64,000 nucleotides of DNA from Rallus limicola (lineage: Eukaryota > Chordata > Aves > Gruiformes > Rallidae). This document shows positions 12,901-24,900 of the stretch, piece after piece. Made by a program: the position numbers and the translations under genes. The notes below the pieces were generated by a model. It made no database searches. It had not been told where the DNA came from and was given only the letters and a program-made list of their open reading frames with translations. The stretch spans positions 20,269,583-20,333,582 of the forward strand of contig JAKCOZ010000008.1 of NCBI GenBank assembly GCA_022605955.1, in the 5' to 3' direction. Position 1 is the first letter of the stretch. Each line of letters starts with the position of its first letter.

Positions 12901-15900
12901 TGTAGCCGTTGGATCAGTCCTGCTGTGAATTCTACATACATACATACCTGCATATGGTAAATAATCTTTTGTTTCCTGTTTACAGAAAAGGTTGTGCTCA
13001 AACCTCATGATGTTTCAGTGTTTACCACTCTCACTGTTAATGGACGGCTGTTTGCTTGCCCACGTGATCAGTTTGATTCACTGGTACGTATGTTCTTCAG
13101 TTTACTGGAACACTTGGCCCTTCTTGCATTATCAGTGCTTCAGGTAAAAACTAGGGGAAACATTCAAAACAAAGGGCTTGTCACAGTACTATGGGATGAA
13201 CCCTGAAATTAAAACAAGCTAATGTTATAATTTCCATAACAACAGCAGAAATATATCTGATCCACATGGCAGCACTTGATCCCAGTATTCTCTGTGTCAC
13301 ACTGAGCATGTAGGAAGAGCTGAATATTGCCACTAAGACTTGCAGTGATCCCTGATTACAGAATTATCCCCTCAAGGCCACAAAGATATGTTTTTGAAGA
13401 TAGATGTTACCAATTAAAGCATTCTGGAGACTTGGTTCCAACAGTAAATTCCTTAAAATCTTTTATTTCTCAGCCCTACAAAATACTATGTCAAAATCTC
13501 AGAAGATTCTAAATAGAATCACAGAAAATATTCCTGGTAGAAATATTTTTTCTTAAGTAGAATTGTTCATAAGTACTTACAGTTTATACAGTAATTCTAA
13601 CGATCTCCATGGGGTCTGCTTTTATAGAGTTTGATTTGACTGTACTTTTTGTTCCTTTTATTTCATTAAAAACAAATGTCATTGCCAAGTCATGTCAGCA
13701 TGAACTCTATTACTCCTATGCCTTGTTTCAGCCTTCTGTATGCTTTTAACAAGCCACTTAGTATGTATACCTGATTTCTTTTGTACATAGGGCAAAGTCT
13801 CTGCTTTGACGCTGCTTTCAATTTAGTAACCAGGGAATGCACATCCAGCATACTGTAATTCCACGCAGAGACACCTCTTGTTCAGTTTATTAAATTCTGG
13901 TGTTCCCTTAAGGTTAATCAATCCTGCCAAGTAGAAACCCTCATGGGGCATGCAGCTCTGAAGTAGGGTTGTTGCATCAGTACAACTGCACCCGGTGCTT
14001 TTATATGGCTCTGCACTGCCTGTGTCACCAAGCGCTATTGCCTTTGGCACCCAGTTGTCTCGAGTTTCTGTGCCTTTTCCCCTCTGATACTTACCATGGA
14101 TCAAGTACTCTAAATGCTACAGGGAGCTCCAAGATACAGGCTGCAACGTGCTAGTTTTCATCAACCAGACTGACTTCAGTAGTGATGAGGGGGGGACACT
14201 GAGCACCTTTAGAAAGGTTCTCAGCACTGCATAGCAGAATACATCCCCTTATCAGCTGCATTTTTTCAAAGAGGCATAAACAAATGGGAAAATGTTGCAC
14301 CCTTACCTCCCTCCCAGTGTAAGCCTTTCCCATTCGAATTTCTGATGGCTGCCCGTGCACGTACATTTATTCACATCACACTTGGAAATTCCCATGTGAA
14401 AACTGGGTTAGAAGAGTTTTCAAAGATGTGATGAGTTTACATCTAAGTGCCTCTTTCCTAGCCTTGGAAAATATGTGTTTGTTATGGCAACAGCTATGTT
14501 GTGTTCGTCTCTAAGTAAGGGGGGGGGGGGGGAAATCCCTCTTTCAGTCTATGGGCAATTCTCTTTCCACATATTTCCACTAATAAGGATTTTCTACACA
14601 AAACTGTTGTACATTTAATTAATACTCTGTCTTAAACTAAAGAAAGTAGGTGTTTGTGCAAGTCCTAATACAGAGATTAATGGCTATCCTGATTTTTTTT
14701 TTTAGGTAATACTTTGCTTATACAGGCTATTTTTTAAAATTGTAGATGGAGCTGCTCAGGAAATAATGCCTGTGGTATAGTTTAATTCTTTTTATTTTGT
14801 TCATATTATGATGATGTTTGAAAGGTATTTTTTACCTTGAGTACAAAGCAAGAACTCATACAGAAATAAAGCTCCTCTATACCGTGTGTTATTGAGAAAG
14901 AGTCTTGATGTATTCATCCAGCCATTCCTATTGGGAATATAATACTCTTATATAAAAGGGGATTAATTTTGTAAGCTCATTCTCGATACTGCAGTATATA
15001 AGTACGGTCTGTTGATCTTGCAGACTCAATTATTGAGTTTGTACTCGGAAAGGAGCCTGTTGGCAGTTCCCTGGTCTGTAATTGTCTAACAAAGACCCGG
15101 TGAGAAAACTTGTAAGTGAACGATACTGCCCTCTCCTGGAAGCGAAACCGGGGAAACGGGAGGTCACGGGCAGCTTCACCGCGTAACGCCCGGGCTTTGC
15201 AAGAGGGGTGTGGGGGGGCATTCAGCGGCCCCGGTACAACATCTGTCCCTATCATATACAACAGATCTGACCTGATCTCAAACCAAGCTTTAAATCCCTC
15301 TTTAATATAAGATTTACTTGTGTGCAGAACTGTGGATCGAATCCCATTTGTCATGTGGTATGGAATTGTCTTTCAAAACTGTTTTGTATCTGAATGATTT
15401 AAAGGATCCTTTCTCATAAGACTGGGTGTATTTAATTTTAATTACCATAGTCGTGAGTTTTGCAGTCACAAACGGTGTGTTCCTGTGCTGTCAAAGAAAG
15501 TAGGAGGCTTATTTTATAAATTACCAGAAGATCTTTCAGTCACTGCAGATTTCTGAAGTATGGCAGATGTAATCATTCCCATCGTTAGAATCAGTAGTTT
15601 ACAAAAGGATTTGGCTTGTGCTTTGTGGCCTCCTTACTTGTGTATGTGAAAAAGGAAACGCAAAACAAAAGACCTATGCTCCTAAACAGACATGCTTTAG
15701 TTAGCACAACGTGTATTGAAGTATTTATTTCTGGCTTCAAATTTTAGAACAATGCTAAAAATAACACACTGAGAACAGTCTGTTTTATTTCCTTCCAGTG
15801 CCTCTGAAGAGCTTTCAGAATTTTCCTGACTGTCCTGTGCATAGTGGATACTGATTTTGCACAGGGTTTCTCATTTTCTAATGCCAGACGGTGGTTAAAA

Positions 15901-18900
15901 GCAAATTCCAGTTTTACTATGAGAAACTTGCTTAGAAAAGTGGTCACACTGGGAGAAAAAAATAATCAGAAACATTATGGAAGAAAAGCACCAATAGTGC
16001 AATTCAGTATTTGCAAAATACTTTTATACCATTTTTCCTTTTGTAGGCACCATTACCAGAACAAGAAGGACCATCTACTGGTACAGTGGGAACATTTGAA
16101 CTGATGAGCTCCAAAGACTTAGCACATCAGATGACAATTTATGATTGGGAGCTTTTCAACTGTGTGCATGAGGTATGAGTGTCTCTCTGTTCAGATGAAG
16201 AGATCTGTTAGGAAATGTTTAGCTGTACATTGTAAGCTTGCACATTATTATTTGCATAACTTTCTCTAAGCTTTATTTTAAAAAATACTACAATAAATCC
16301 ACGTGCAAGTTTTGAAAGTATAAAGCATTATTAATTTCATAGACAAAGAGCAAATCTGAAATTAAACTTCTCCTGAACATGTGCTGCTTACTGAATGATT
16401 TGGTGTGACTTAAGGTATTAAGCTATTTATACATAGCCTGTAGTTCGGTTTTTGGTACGCCTTGGCTATTGTCTACTGGATTTGCAACCTGAATCCTTGT
16501 CATTTGTAGAGCAGTGAACATAAACTGCAGAACATGTTTCAGGCTAGATACCTTGCTAGTCATTCTTAGCCTCTTTTCTCTGTTCAAAAGATGAGAATTC
16601 TAAAAAAAATAAATCCCAAACTGTTTTCTTTTTCTAGCTGGAACTGATCTATCACACTTTTGGAAGGCACAATTTTAAAAAGACCACGGCAAATCTGGAC
16701 TTGTTTTTAAGAAGATTTAATGAAATTCAGTTCTGGGTGGTCACTGAGATTTGTCTTTGCTCTCAACTCAGCAAGCGTGTTCAGCTGTTAAAGAAGTATA
16801 TTAAGATAGCAGCCCAGTAAGTATGTAGTCATCTGTGAGCTGGAAATGAGGTTCAGTATAGTCAATTTGTTGTTATTTTTCTTTTTTATTTTCAGTCAAC
16901 CATACAGACCAGAAGTTGAAACACACTCTGTGGTAATTCTGTGCATTTCCTTATAGGGCTATAGGGTTCTATAGAACCATGTTAATGTATATTCTTCTTT
17001 GTTGTCCTTCTCTCCATTGCTCCTTGATTTGTGATCTCTCAGGGCCATGTTTTCACATCAAATTTGTGAGTAAATAGATTTCAGTTCATTAAGAGAATCC
17101 TTCATTTATCCTTACATGCATTAGCAAATATCAGTGTGCAAATATTAAAACTTAGCCTTGATTTTCCTGAGAATAGAATTTTTACTGGTGCTGTTTAGGA
17201 AACCTGTTCTCAGAATTGCCCTGAGTGGGAAAACCGAGAGGGGAGAGTAAAGAGATGTAGTACAGAGATGACAAGGCTCCCGTTACCTTCAGTCTGCTTG
17301 GGATATTTTTCTAATACTCTTGTTTAAAAATGCAACAATATGAATGTCTTCATTGCCTACTGCTGGGTTTGAGGTTGGATAGCAGACAGTTCTTGCTGTT
17401 TTCTATTCTTTTATTCATATTGACACTCAAACTCTTTGGAGCCCTCATGCCGAAGATGTTGGCCTTGACTCCTCACCACTGAGGTCAAGGGCAAGGGTAT
17501 GACTGACCTTAGAGGGGGCAGGGGCCCCGCATCGCTACAGGCTCTTGTGACTGTTAGCCTCTTCCTTCCTTTCCAGTTCCTGGCATATAAATTGCATTCC
17601 CCCTATCTGAACAAAGATTTGTTGAGGTGTGCAAGGAACAAACTGCTTGTTCCAGTGTTTTTCCATGACTTTGGGCACTGTGACTAGAGGACTTTAGGCA
17701 GTCTTTACGAACAGAGAAGTTATTACTTGCATTTAAACCACGTGTTAGTAATTCCAGATAGCTGAAATCGGTGTTCACACCAAAACTACACGTGAGCGAG
17801 CCTCCTTCTGCAGGAAGGGCCCTGCTCTGCAAGCACCAGCCTCGCTGGGACTGCTTTGGGTCAGACTGCATCTCGCCAAGGCTGAAGATTTTCAAAATCT
17901 AGTGGTGGGTATGCAGGATCAGGTTTATATTCAGAGCAGAGGGTAGAATTTACCTCTTTAAGTTTCTAAAAATAGACACAGGGCATATTCCATTATCTCA
18001 TGCGCCGGTCTGGCGGGCTGTGTCCAGGAGAGGGCACTGGCACCCACACGCAGACACGTTGGGGTCTTTCCTAACTCAGAAAGGGAAAAGGTTCAAATGC
18101 GGTAAATTAAGATAAAACAGCAATTTCCGTAAACACTTGAAATCAAGTATGCTAAAACGTACAGTTAAGTATCTCCTTAACAACCCACCCTAACCCGTAG
18201 GTTCCTCGGTTCATGGGTTTAATCCTATGCTATTTACAACAGCTTGACAACCTCCTGTTTACTTCCATGTTTCTGCTATCACTACAATGCTAAAAATAAA
18301 TAGCTAAAAGCAGTCTGCTCCGCTGAGTCCTCTTTGTCTCCTAAAAGCAGCGAAAGCCGAAGCACAGGATTTTCCCCCGCACAAACCAAGCGGGCAGGTT
18401 TAATTGCAGCCGCTGGAAAGGTGCTGGGAAGTTTTGCCAGGCAGCTGCCCTCCGTGCAGGGCTGCCATGGCAACAGGTGCTACAGCGTGTGGTAAAACAA
18501 ACACAAAGTGCACCCAAGTTAGAGGGGGGAAAAAGCCAAGGAATCGGATCAAAGGATGCGGGCCCAGGCCTTGAAGCAGTATCTTTGAGGAAGTTTTGAT
18601 TGTGAAGATCCTTGAGACCTAATGAGAACTTTACCCTAGCTAGAAGTACTAGACTCATTAGAAAAGTGTTTGGGGAGAACAGCTCAGTGCTGCACTATTA
18701 ATCTCAGGCATGACTGGTGGTAACAAGATGCCTTGCACGTACTGATTTTCAAAGACAACTGTCACTGAGAACCCTGTTTCAGTTCTGTGACTAGGGGTTC
18801 AGATGCCATCCCAGAAGGCACATCATTTTCTGTCTGCCACCCCACGCACCCTGTGATGTATGCTCCCCATCTGCACGGGCAAGCGCGAGGCCAAGTGCTG

Positions 18901-21900
18901 GCTCCAAGTGCTGCACACATGTGCTTTCAGTTCCAGGAGTCACTGTTGTCTTTGCATCTGCTGGGAAAGGATGTAGAGGTTACCAGGGTCATCCCTTTTC
19001 TCCAACCATTGTAGGATTAAACTTTCAAACAAAAGGAAGAAGCAAACTGTTTCCTACAGTGACTTCTTCCTGTATTAATGTTATTAGAAAGGCTACCTAG
19101 GAGATGCTTGCACATACTCCTATGGATATTCACAAACCCAGTTTCTATACATTTCCTCCTTGCAGATAGGAAGAATACCTACAGGCTATTTAGAAGTCTT
19201 CTTGTGTATCACTATATTCAGACACTTTCATTAAGTTTTATAAAATCTTTCTTTCCATACATGAGTGTGTGTTTACAGAGAAAATGATGATGAATATGGT
19301 CACGTAAGTACTGAGATTTTAACCATGTGTATCTATGTTAGAGACAAGTGTGTGCATATATGTGTGTGTGTTCACAATTCAGGAAGATTTTTCCAATGCA
19401 GTCCATTTTAGAAGAGAGAGGGACCTTCTCAGTGTGCTGTGGTGCTTTGGAGGATGCACTTTCTGACATTTTACAGGCAGCATCTCTGCAGCAGAGCCAT
19501 GTGCCACTGTGTTGACCACCTCGCAGTGGTCCCCTGTACAGAACCAAGCTGGTTTGTGCAGAGCCTGTAGAATTCACAGAATATTTGGTGTACAGTGTCA
19601 GGCATCAAGATGGATTTTGACAAGGACTTTGTCAAATTACATTGTTTAACAGGATATTTGGCAGAACTTCATTTTTAGAATGAAAGGAAAATTCAAATTA
19701 CATATTGCAGGTACATTTGCAGCTGCCTACTATGTTTGAGCACTAGTGCTGTGTGGTACTAATTATTTTTCCATGCCACAATTTATTCTCAATGTCACAG
19801 GCTGTGGCCAGATACTCCTTTCTGGATTTAGTTGTGCCTGGGGAAGAGGTTATCACTGACAGCCTATCCTGGCTGCTTTTCATCCTTATCTCCCCTCAGA
19901 TCCACTAATGAGGCGCTCCCTGACCTGCTCTAGTCAGAATAAGTTGGGGTAGCTTTACTTTTCAGCTTATCTTCGCTAACCTCACTCACTGTCCCTAATC
20001 TGATGTGGGAGAATTTGTATGAGCAGCTCTGCCAGAAGATCTGAAGGGGCAGCAGTCTCCAATAGACAGACCATCAGATGGGAAAGAGCGTTTTTTTCAT
20101 ACACTCAGTGTTCACACAGTGCAGACACAAGTGAGGCCCAGATCTAAAGGACTCACCCACTCGATATGTTGAGTCTGGTGAAATGCAGGGACAGAAAAAA
20201 CAGAGTAACAACAGGTTGATGTGGCAGTTATGGAGTTGGACAGTAGGATGTGATGATTCTACTAATTTTGTCTGGAGCTGAGGATCCCTCAGAAGAGCTA
20301 AGAGCTTCAGCAATGAATAATAATAATTAAAAAAATCTATCTACGAGTCATAGTTTGAATCTTGTGAAAATTTTCTTGGTAAACAGCAAAAGAAGCAGAG
20401 GCTGAGGTTCTGAAATCAGATACTGGCAAATCAGTTGTGAAAGACAGCAAATTACTTTGCATGAACCTAGCGAGACACAAATTTATAAGATCCAGGCTTT
20501 GTTCTCTCTCTTCCCTTCCGACTGAGTCAGTGTGCCACCTGATGCATTCCCAGCTGCGCAGGCTGTTCCAGACAGATTGTGTCTGTGCCTGCATATGGTG
20601 TGTTGGGTCCTCCATAACAGTTATATCTTCCTCATTGATAACAAAAGTTCTCCTTTGCAACAGGGATGAAGGGTGACCTAGAGCTCCTAGTGCCCAGGAC
20701 CTCTTTAATGATGCTGATAACAAATTCTTTCCTTGAAACATCCTAAAGAGTTCCAGAATCTATGAGTACTAGTACAATTGTACACAGTGAGAAAGGTCAC
20801 TGACACACAGGCATCTCCAGACAGCTGGTCTTCTTCCTTTAAAAAGATTCAGTGCCCCTGTAAACTGCAATGAAGATCTTCTAGGGACAGCTTCCAGCAC
20901 TCGGTAGCTGTTCAGAAGCTGTCAGCAAGTTCTGCAGCAAATGAGGTTGTGAACCAGTTGCTTCCACTGTTCCTGGTATTCCCTGGGACTGAATTGAGCC
21001 CAGCTTCAGGGCTGTATTTCTGGCTGGGGAGGAACTTCAAAGACTCCTTTTAATGTCCTTGCTGAAGCTGGCACTGGGTGAAGTGGAAGCAGGGGTCATT
21101 TTAGGAGGGTAGGGAAAGGAGCCTCCAGAACGTGGTGAATTATGCCCAGGTTGGTGGTGTGGTGCTGGTGTGCTGGACAGGGCTGCCCACTTTCGGTCAC
21201 ATCTGTGCTAGATGCCTGCGTTCGGGACTCTTCAGACTGTTGTGTGTACTCCTCTGACTGATGCGTGCAACTGAAAACCTGTCCCTTTGTGTTTCAGCTG
21301 TAAAGAATATAAAAATCTGAACTCCTTTTTTGCTATTATTATGGGACTGAGTAATGTTGCTGTGAGCCGTCTCTCGTTAACATGGGAGGTAAGTCTTAGC
21401 TAAAATCCTTTCCCAAGAAGTTTGACTGGGATTTGTGTTTTTAGTTAGCAAAAAACACGAATTGGGCCTTTATTATTGATAAAATTTGGTCTACTAATTA
21501 AAATCCTGAGCACAAGCCTTTAGCAGAGGCTGACATGTATTACTGAGGCGGTATTCCCATAGATGTGTTGAATACTTACAAGCAGTTGGCAAGAGTGACA
21601 ACAGCAGCTTCTATTGATGAGGTAAACTGCCCAACGGGCTGAGCGAGTTAGCCAGTTAACCTCTTACATCAGCCTGACTAGATGGATCATGTAATGAGAT
21701 CACTCTGTAGATACTTCTCTAAAATCCATCCTCTGTTCATAGATATTATTTTCTGATCTCCATACGGACTCTGTTCCCCTTTTAAAATGTGGCTTTGTCC
21801 TAAAATTTCTGTGGTTCTCTCTGACATGCATCCCCCTGCTTACTGTCACTTCGTTCTCACTCTGAGCTTCCACCTTTTTCTGTGGCTTTGCCTTTTTGCA

Positions 21901-24900
21901 TGTGAGTAATGACACTTCATTTGTGGCTACTGAGAGGAACAGTTGGAAGACCAGAGACAGTAGGGATAAGTATGAAAAGAGGGAATAGAATGTATATACT
22001 ACACAGAGCAATGTGAAATGGGCACGGGCCTGAGCTGGGGGGGCACAGATCATTTGTACGTGTGTGAGGTATGAACCCGAGTTCAGGGAAACGCTACTAC
22101 TCTCTGGGGCTGTAGGGCAGGTGGTTCATCAAGAGAATCTCAGCAGTTTGATTTTTAGCCAGATATATATGCAGAATATACTTAAAACCAAATGTATCAG
22201 GACCTGATTCTTGCTATATTATCATGCATTTACATTAGTTGCATGCACAAATTAGATATTTGCAGGTGCAAATGTCCAATTATACCACTTATTTCACAAA
22301 TACCTAATCTGCATGCATATGCAAACTAGGCACACAGTTGTTCACACACATCATTAAAAATTAGGCCCTTGCTGTGGCACAGTGTAAATATCTTGCTAGG
22401 GTACACACTCCAAATGTAGAAAGTATTGCAAAAAATAATTTCTGCACTATAAAGTCTCTATTAATTTTTAATGTTACCTGCTGCCAGTAGTAGTCTGATT
22501 TAATCACCAAATACAGAGAAATTTCTTACTGTAACTAGAAAGCTGACATATTCTGAGTGTGCATAAAATGGTAATGTTACCTCTGAAACAAATTTATAGC
22601 ATATTTATAGTCTTTATATTAAAATGATTTAATATGTATAACATAACATGAGGGGGAAAGGAAATATTTAGTAAAGCCCATCTCGTTCCAATCATGGCAT
22701 GATCAACTGACAGTGATTTATTTGTATAGGTATTGTGGACTGAAAAGCTACTCATTAGTTTATACCCCAGAAAGCACTAGAGGCCCTTGGCTGCAGGGCA
22801 TGTAAAAAATTTGGTGATACAACAGCATGAACAAAAAAAAACCTTCTGGAAATGCCCAGGCATGGATTCGAGTGTTGCAAGGGCAGTTCATCGTAGGTAT
22901 GAATAATTAAGCTGAGCTAACCCTACGCAAGCCGTGTGTGAATGATATTTTCAGATCAGCTATAATCAGGATCATCCTGAAACCACTGACTTGCACTTGC
23001 ACTTACATGGTGAATCCAGTGATTACAATGCGAGCCAAACAAAAATCTGAACCTAAACATCCCAAAGGAGTAAATTCAAGTTGGGGTTTCAATCAGGATC
23101 CGGGTTTCAATCAGGATCCAGGTTTCATGGCTGGTCCTGTCTCTATTTATAACTGGTTGCTAGGAGACATGTTGTATTTTAGATTAGCACATTGTTAGAA
23201 ATATCTGGCAAAAAGAGCACTTTCCTGACTTAGGGTGTTGTAGAAGGAACTAGCATTTACAGTGAAATTGCCACACAAATTGGATTTAATTAAGGTTTGC
23301 TATTTTTGTTTTTATTAACAGAAACTTCCAAGCAAGTTCAAGAAGATCTATGCAGAGTTTGAAAGCTTAATGGTGAATAGCAATAGATCCCTTATTCTAT
23401 GCACAATCTGAGCTAATTCAGTTTCTGAGTAACTGATTTGAATTCTTTGATTCAGAACATTTTATATGTCCTTGTTTGACTTTAAGAAGTTTATGATCCC
23501 TTTTTAGAGCTGCTAAAACAAGTATGTATGACTAATAAATTATACTCTTAGGAACCTACTCTGAGAGAACTTATGTACCACTCAAAGTTAATCTGGGAAC
23601 TCAGAAAAGCTTTATCACATGTTTTGCAATAGTACATATGGGAAATTATATTTTCCAACCTGGATTTTTCCAGGCAATACATTTTAGTGTTACAACATAT
23701 GCAAAACTGGATCTGCAGCTGCAAGGAGGGAGGAAAAGTGTGTGGTTCCTTTCATAATTATTTTTTTTGTAATCATATCTTACCTTGCTATTTGGCATGA
23801 AAAATGCTTGTGTTTAGCAGCTGCATTCTCATCATGTAAGCTGTATGGGAGAATGATAAAAGGTCTCTTAGTTTGCAGATGCACTTTTAAAGCCACAGGA
23901 GAAAATAATGATTTTAATAAATGCCATGACATCTAAATGAATACGTAGTGTCTTGATACATATAATAATACATATTAGTAATTATTTGATTTCCCTTTTT
24001 TATTCAGGATCCATCAAGAAACCATAGGGCCTACAGACTAACTGTAGCTAAATTGGACCCTCCAATAATTCCTTTCATGCCACTACTTATAAAAGGTAAG
24101 CTTGGATGTTACCAGAATTATTAACTTGAAAGCTATTTGTCAAATATTTGAAGAATAAGAGTAGCAGCAAGAAAAAGCAAAAATCTGTCTGTGTGAGGTA
24201 TGATCTTCTTCCATTATAAAAAGCATGAGACAGAGACAAGAAAAACTGCTTTAGCACATCTGAATATTCTACCTCAATTTTACTAATCTTAGAAATGCTG
24301 CAAATTAAAAACTAAATGTTTTACTTTTATAGCTGCTTTGATTTTTGTAAGGGATAAAGTAGCTGTTTGGTATGGTCATGATTTGGTAATGGGCTTTTAT
24401 GTGGCTTTTATTTCTATACAGACATGACATTTACTCACGAGGGAAACAAGACATTCACTGACAATCTAGTCAACTTTGAAAAAATGGTATGTATGACACA
24501 CTTGAATTCAAAATTTAAAAAGACCTTCCTGTTGTTCTCTTCAGGAGTGAACTTTTCCACAGTGACTTTCAGGGCTAGAGAAAGTGAAGGCAGAACCAAG
24601 AGCTGCCAAAAATAGTCTGCGTTGTGCACGGTGCCTGGGGTCTCTGGGTTTCTGGAAAACCTCACAGAGGTGGAGAAGAAACTGCCCACTGAGCCATGCA
24701 CAGTCAAAATGTTTCCTAGGAGAGGCAGCAGCAGTGACAGGAAGCAGAGCTGTTAGAGACAATTTTTAACAGCCAGCTTGGGACTGAGCTGTAATTTTAA
24801 CTGCTGCTCCTTCAAACAGGACTGAACTGTCTCGGGCTGGGATAGTTCTGCATTGCTCCTCAGAGAACGAAAGGAGCTTTAATAAAGAACGTGCACAACA

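Larger units (their letters stand above)
13084..16046 (+). other. RAPGEF4: RAPGEF4 intron with GC-rich patch
   Basis: A 3-kb intron. It contains a run of 14 G at 14519-14532, and a GC- and CpG-enriched patch at about 15110-15240 that stands out from AT-rich flanks and carries a CTCF-like motif. No coding exon is seen. Confidence 0.8.
16817..21297 (+). other. RAPGEF4: RAPGEF4 intron, 4.5 kb, with exon-like modules
   Basis: The intron has donor GTAAGT and acceptor GTGTTTCAG. It holds two exon-like modules (16896-16932 and 19279-19303), a CTCF-like motif at 18024-18037 and a GT/AT microsatellite at 19349-19372. No conserved EPAC2 sequence is missing from the flanking exons, so no constitutive exon is expected here. 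Confidence 0.8.
21389..23321 (+). other. RAPGEF4: RAPGEF4 intron
   Basis: A 1.9-kb intron, AT-rich in its middle. It contains a probable old interspersed repeat at 22197-22367 and a three-copy 18-bp tandem repeat at 23085-23138. No exon is seen. Confidence 0.8.
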
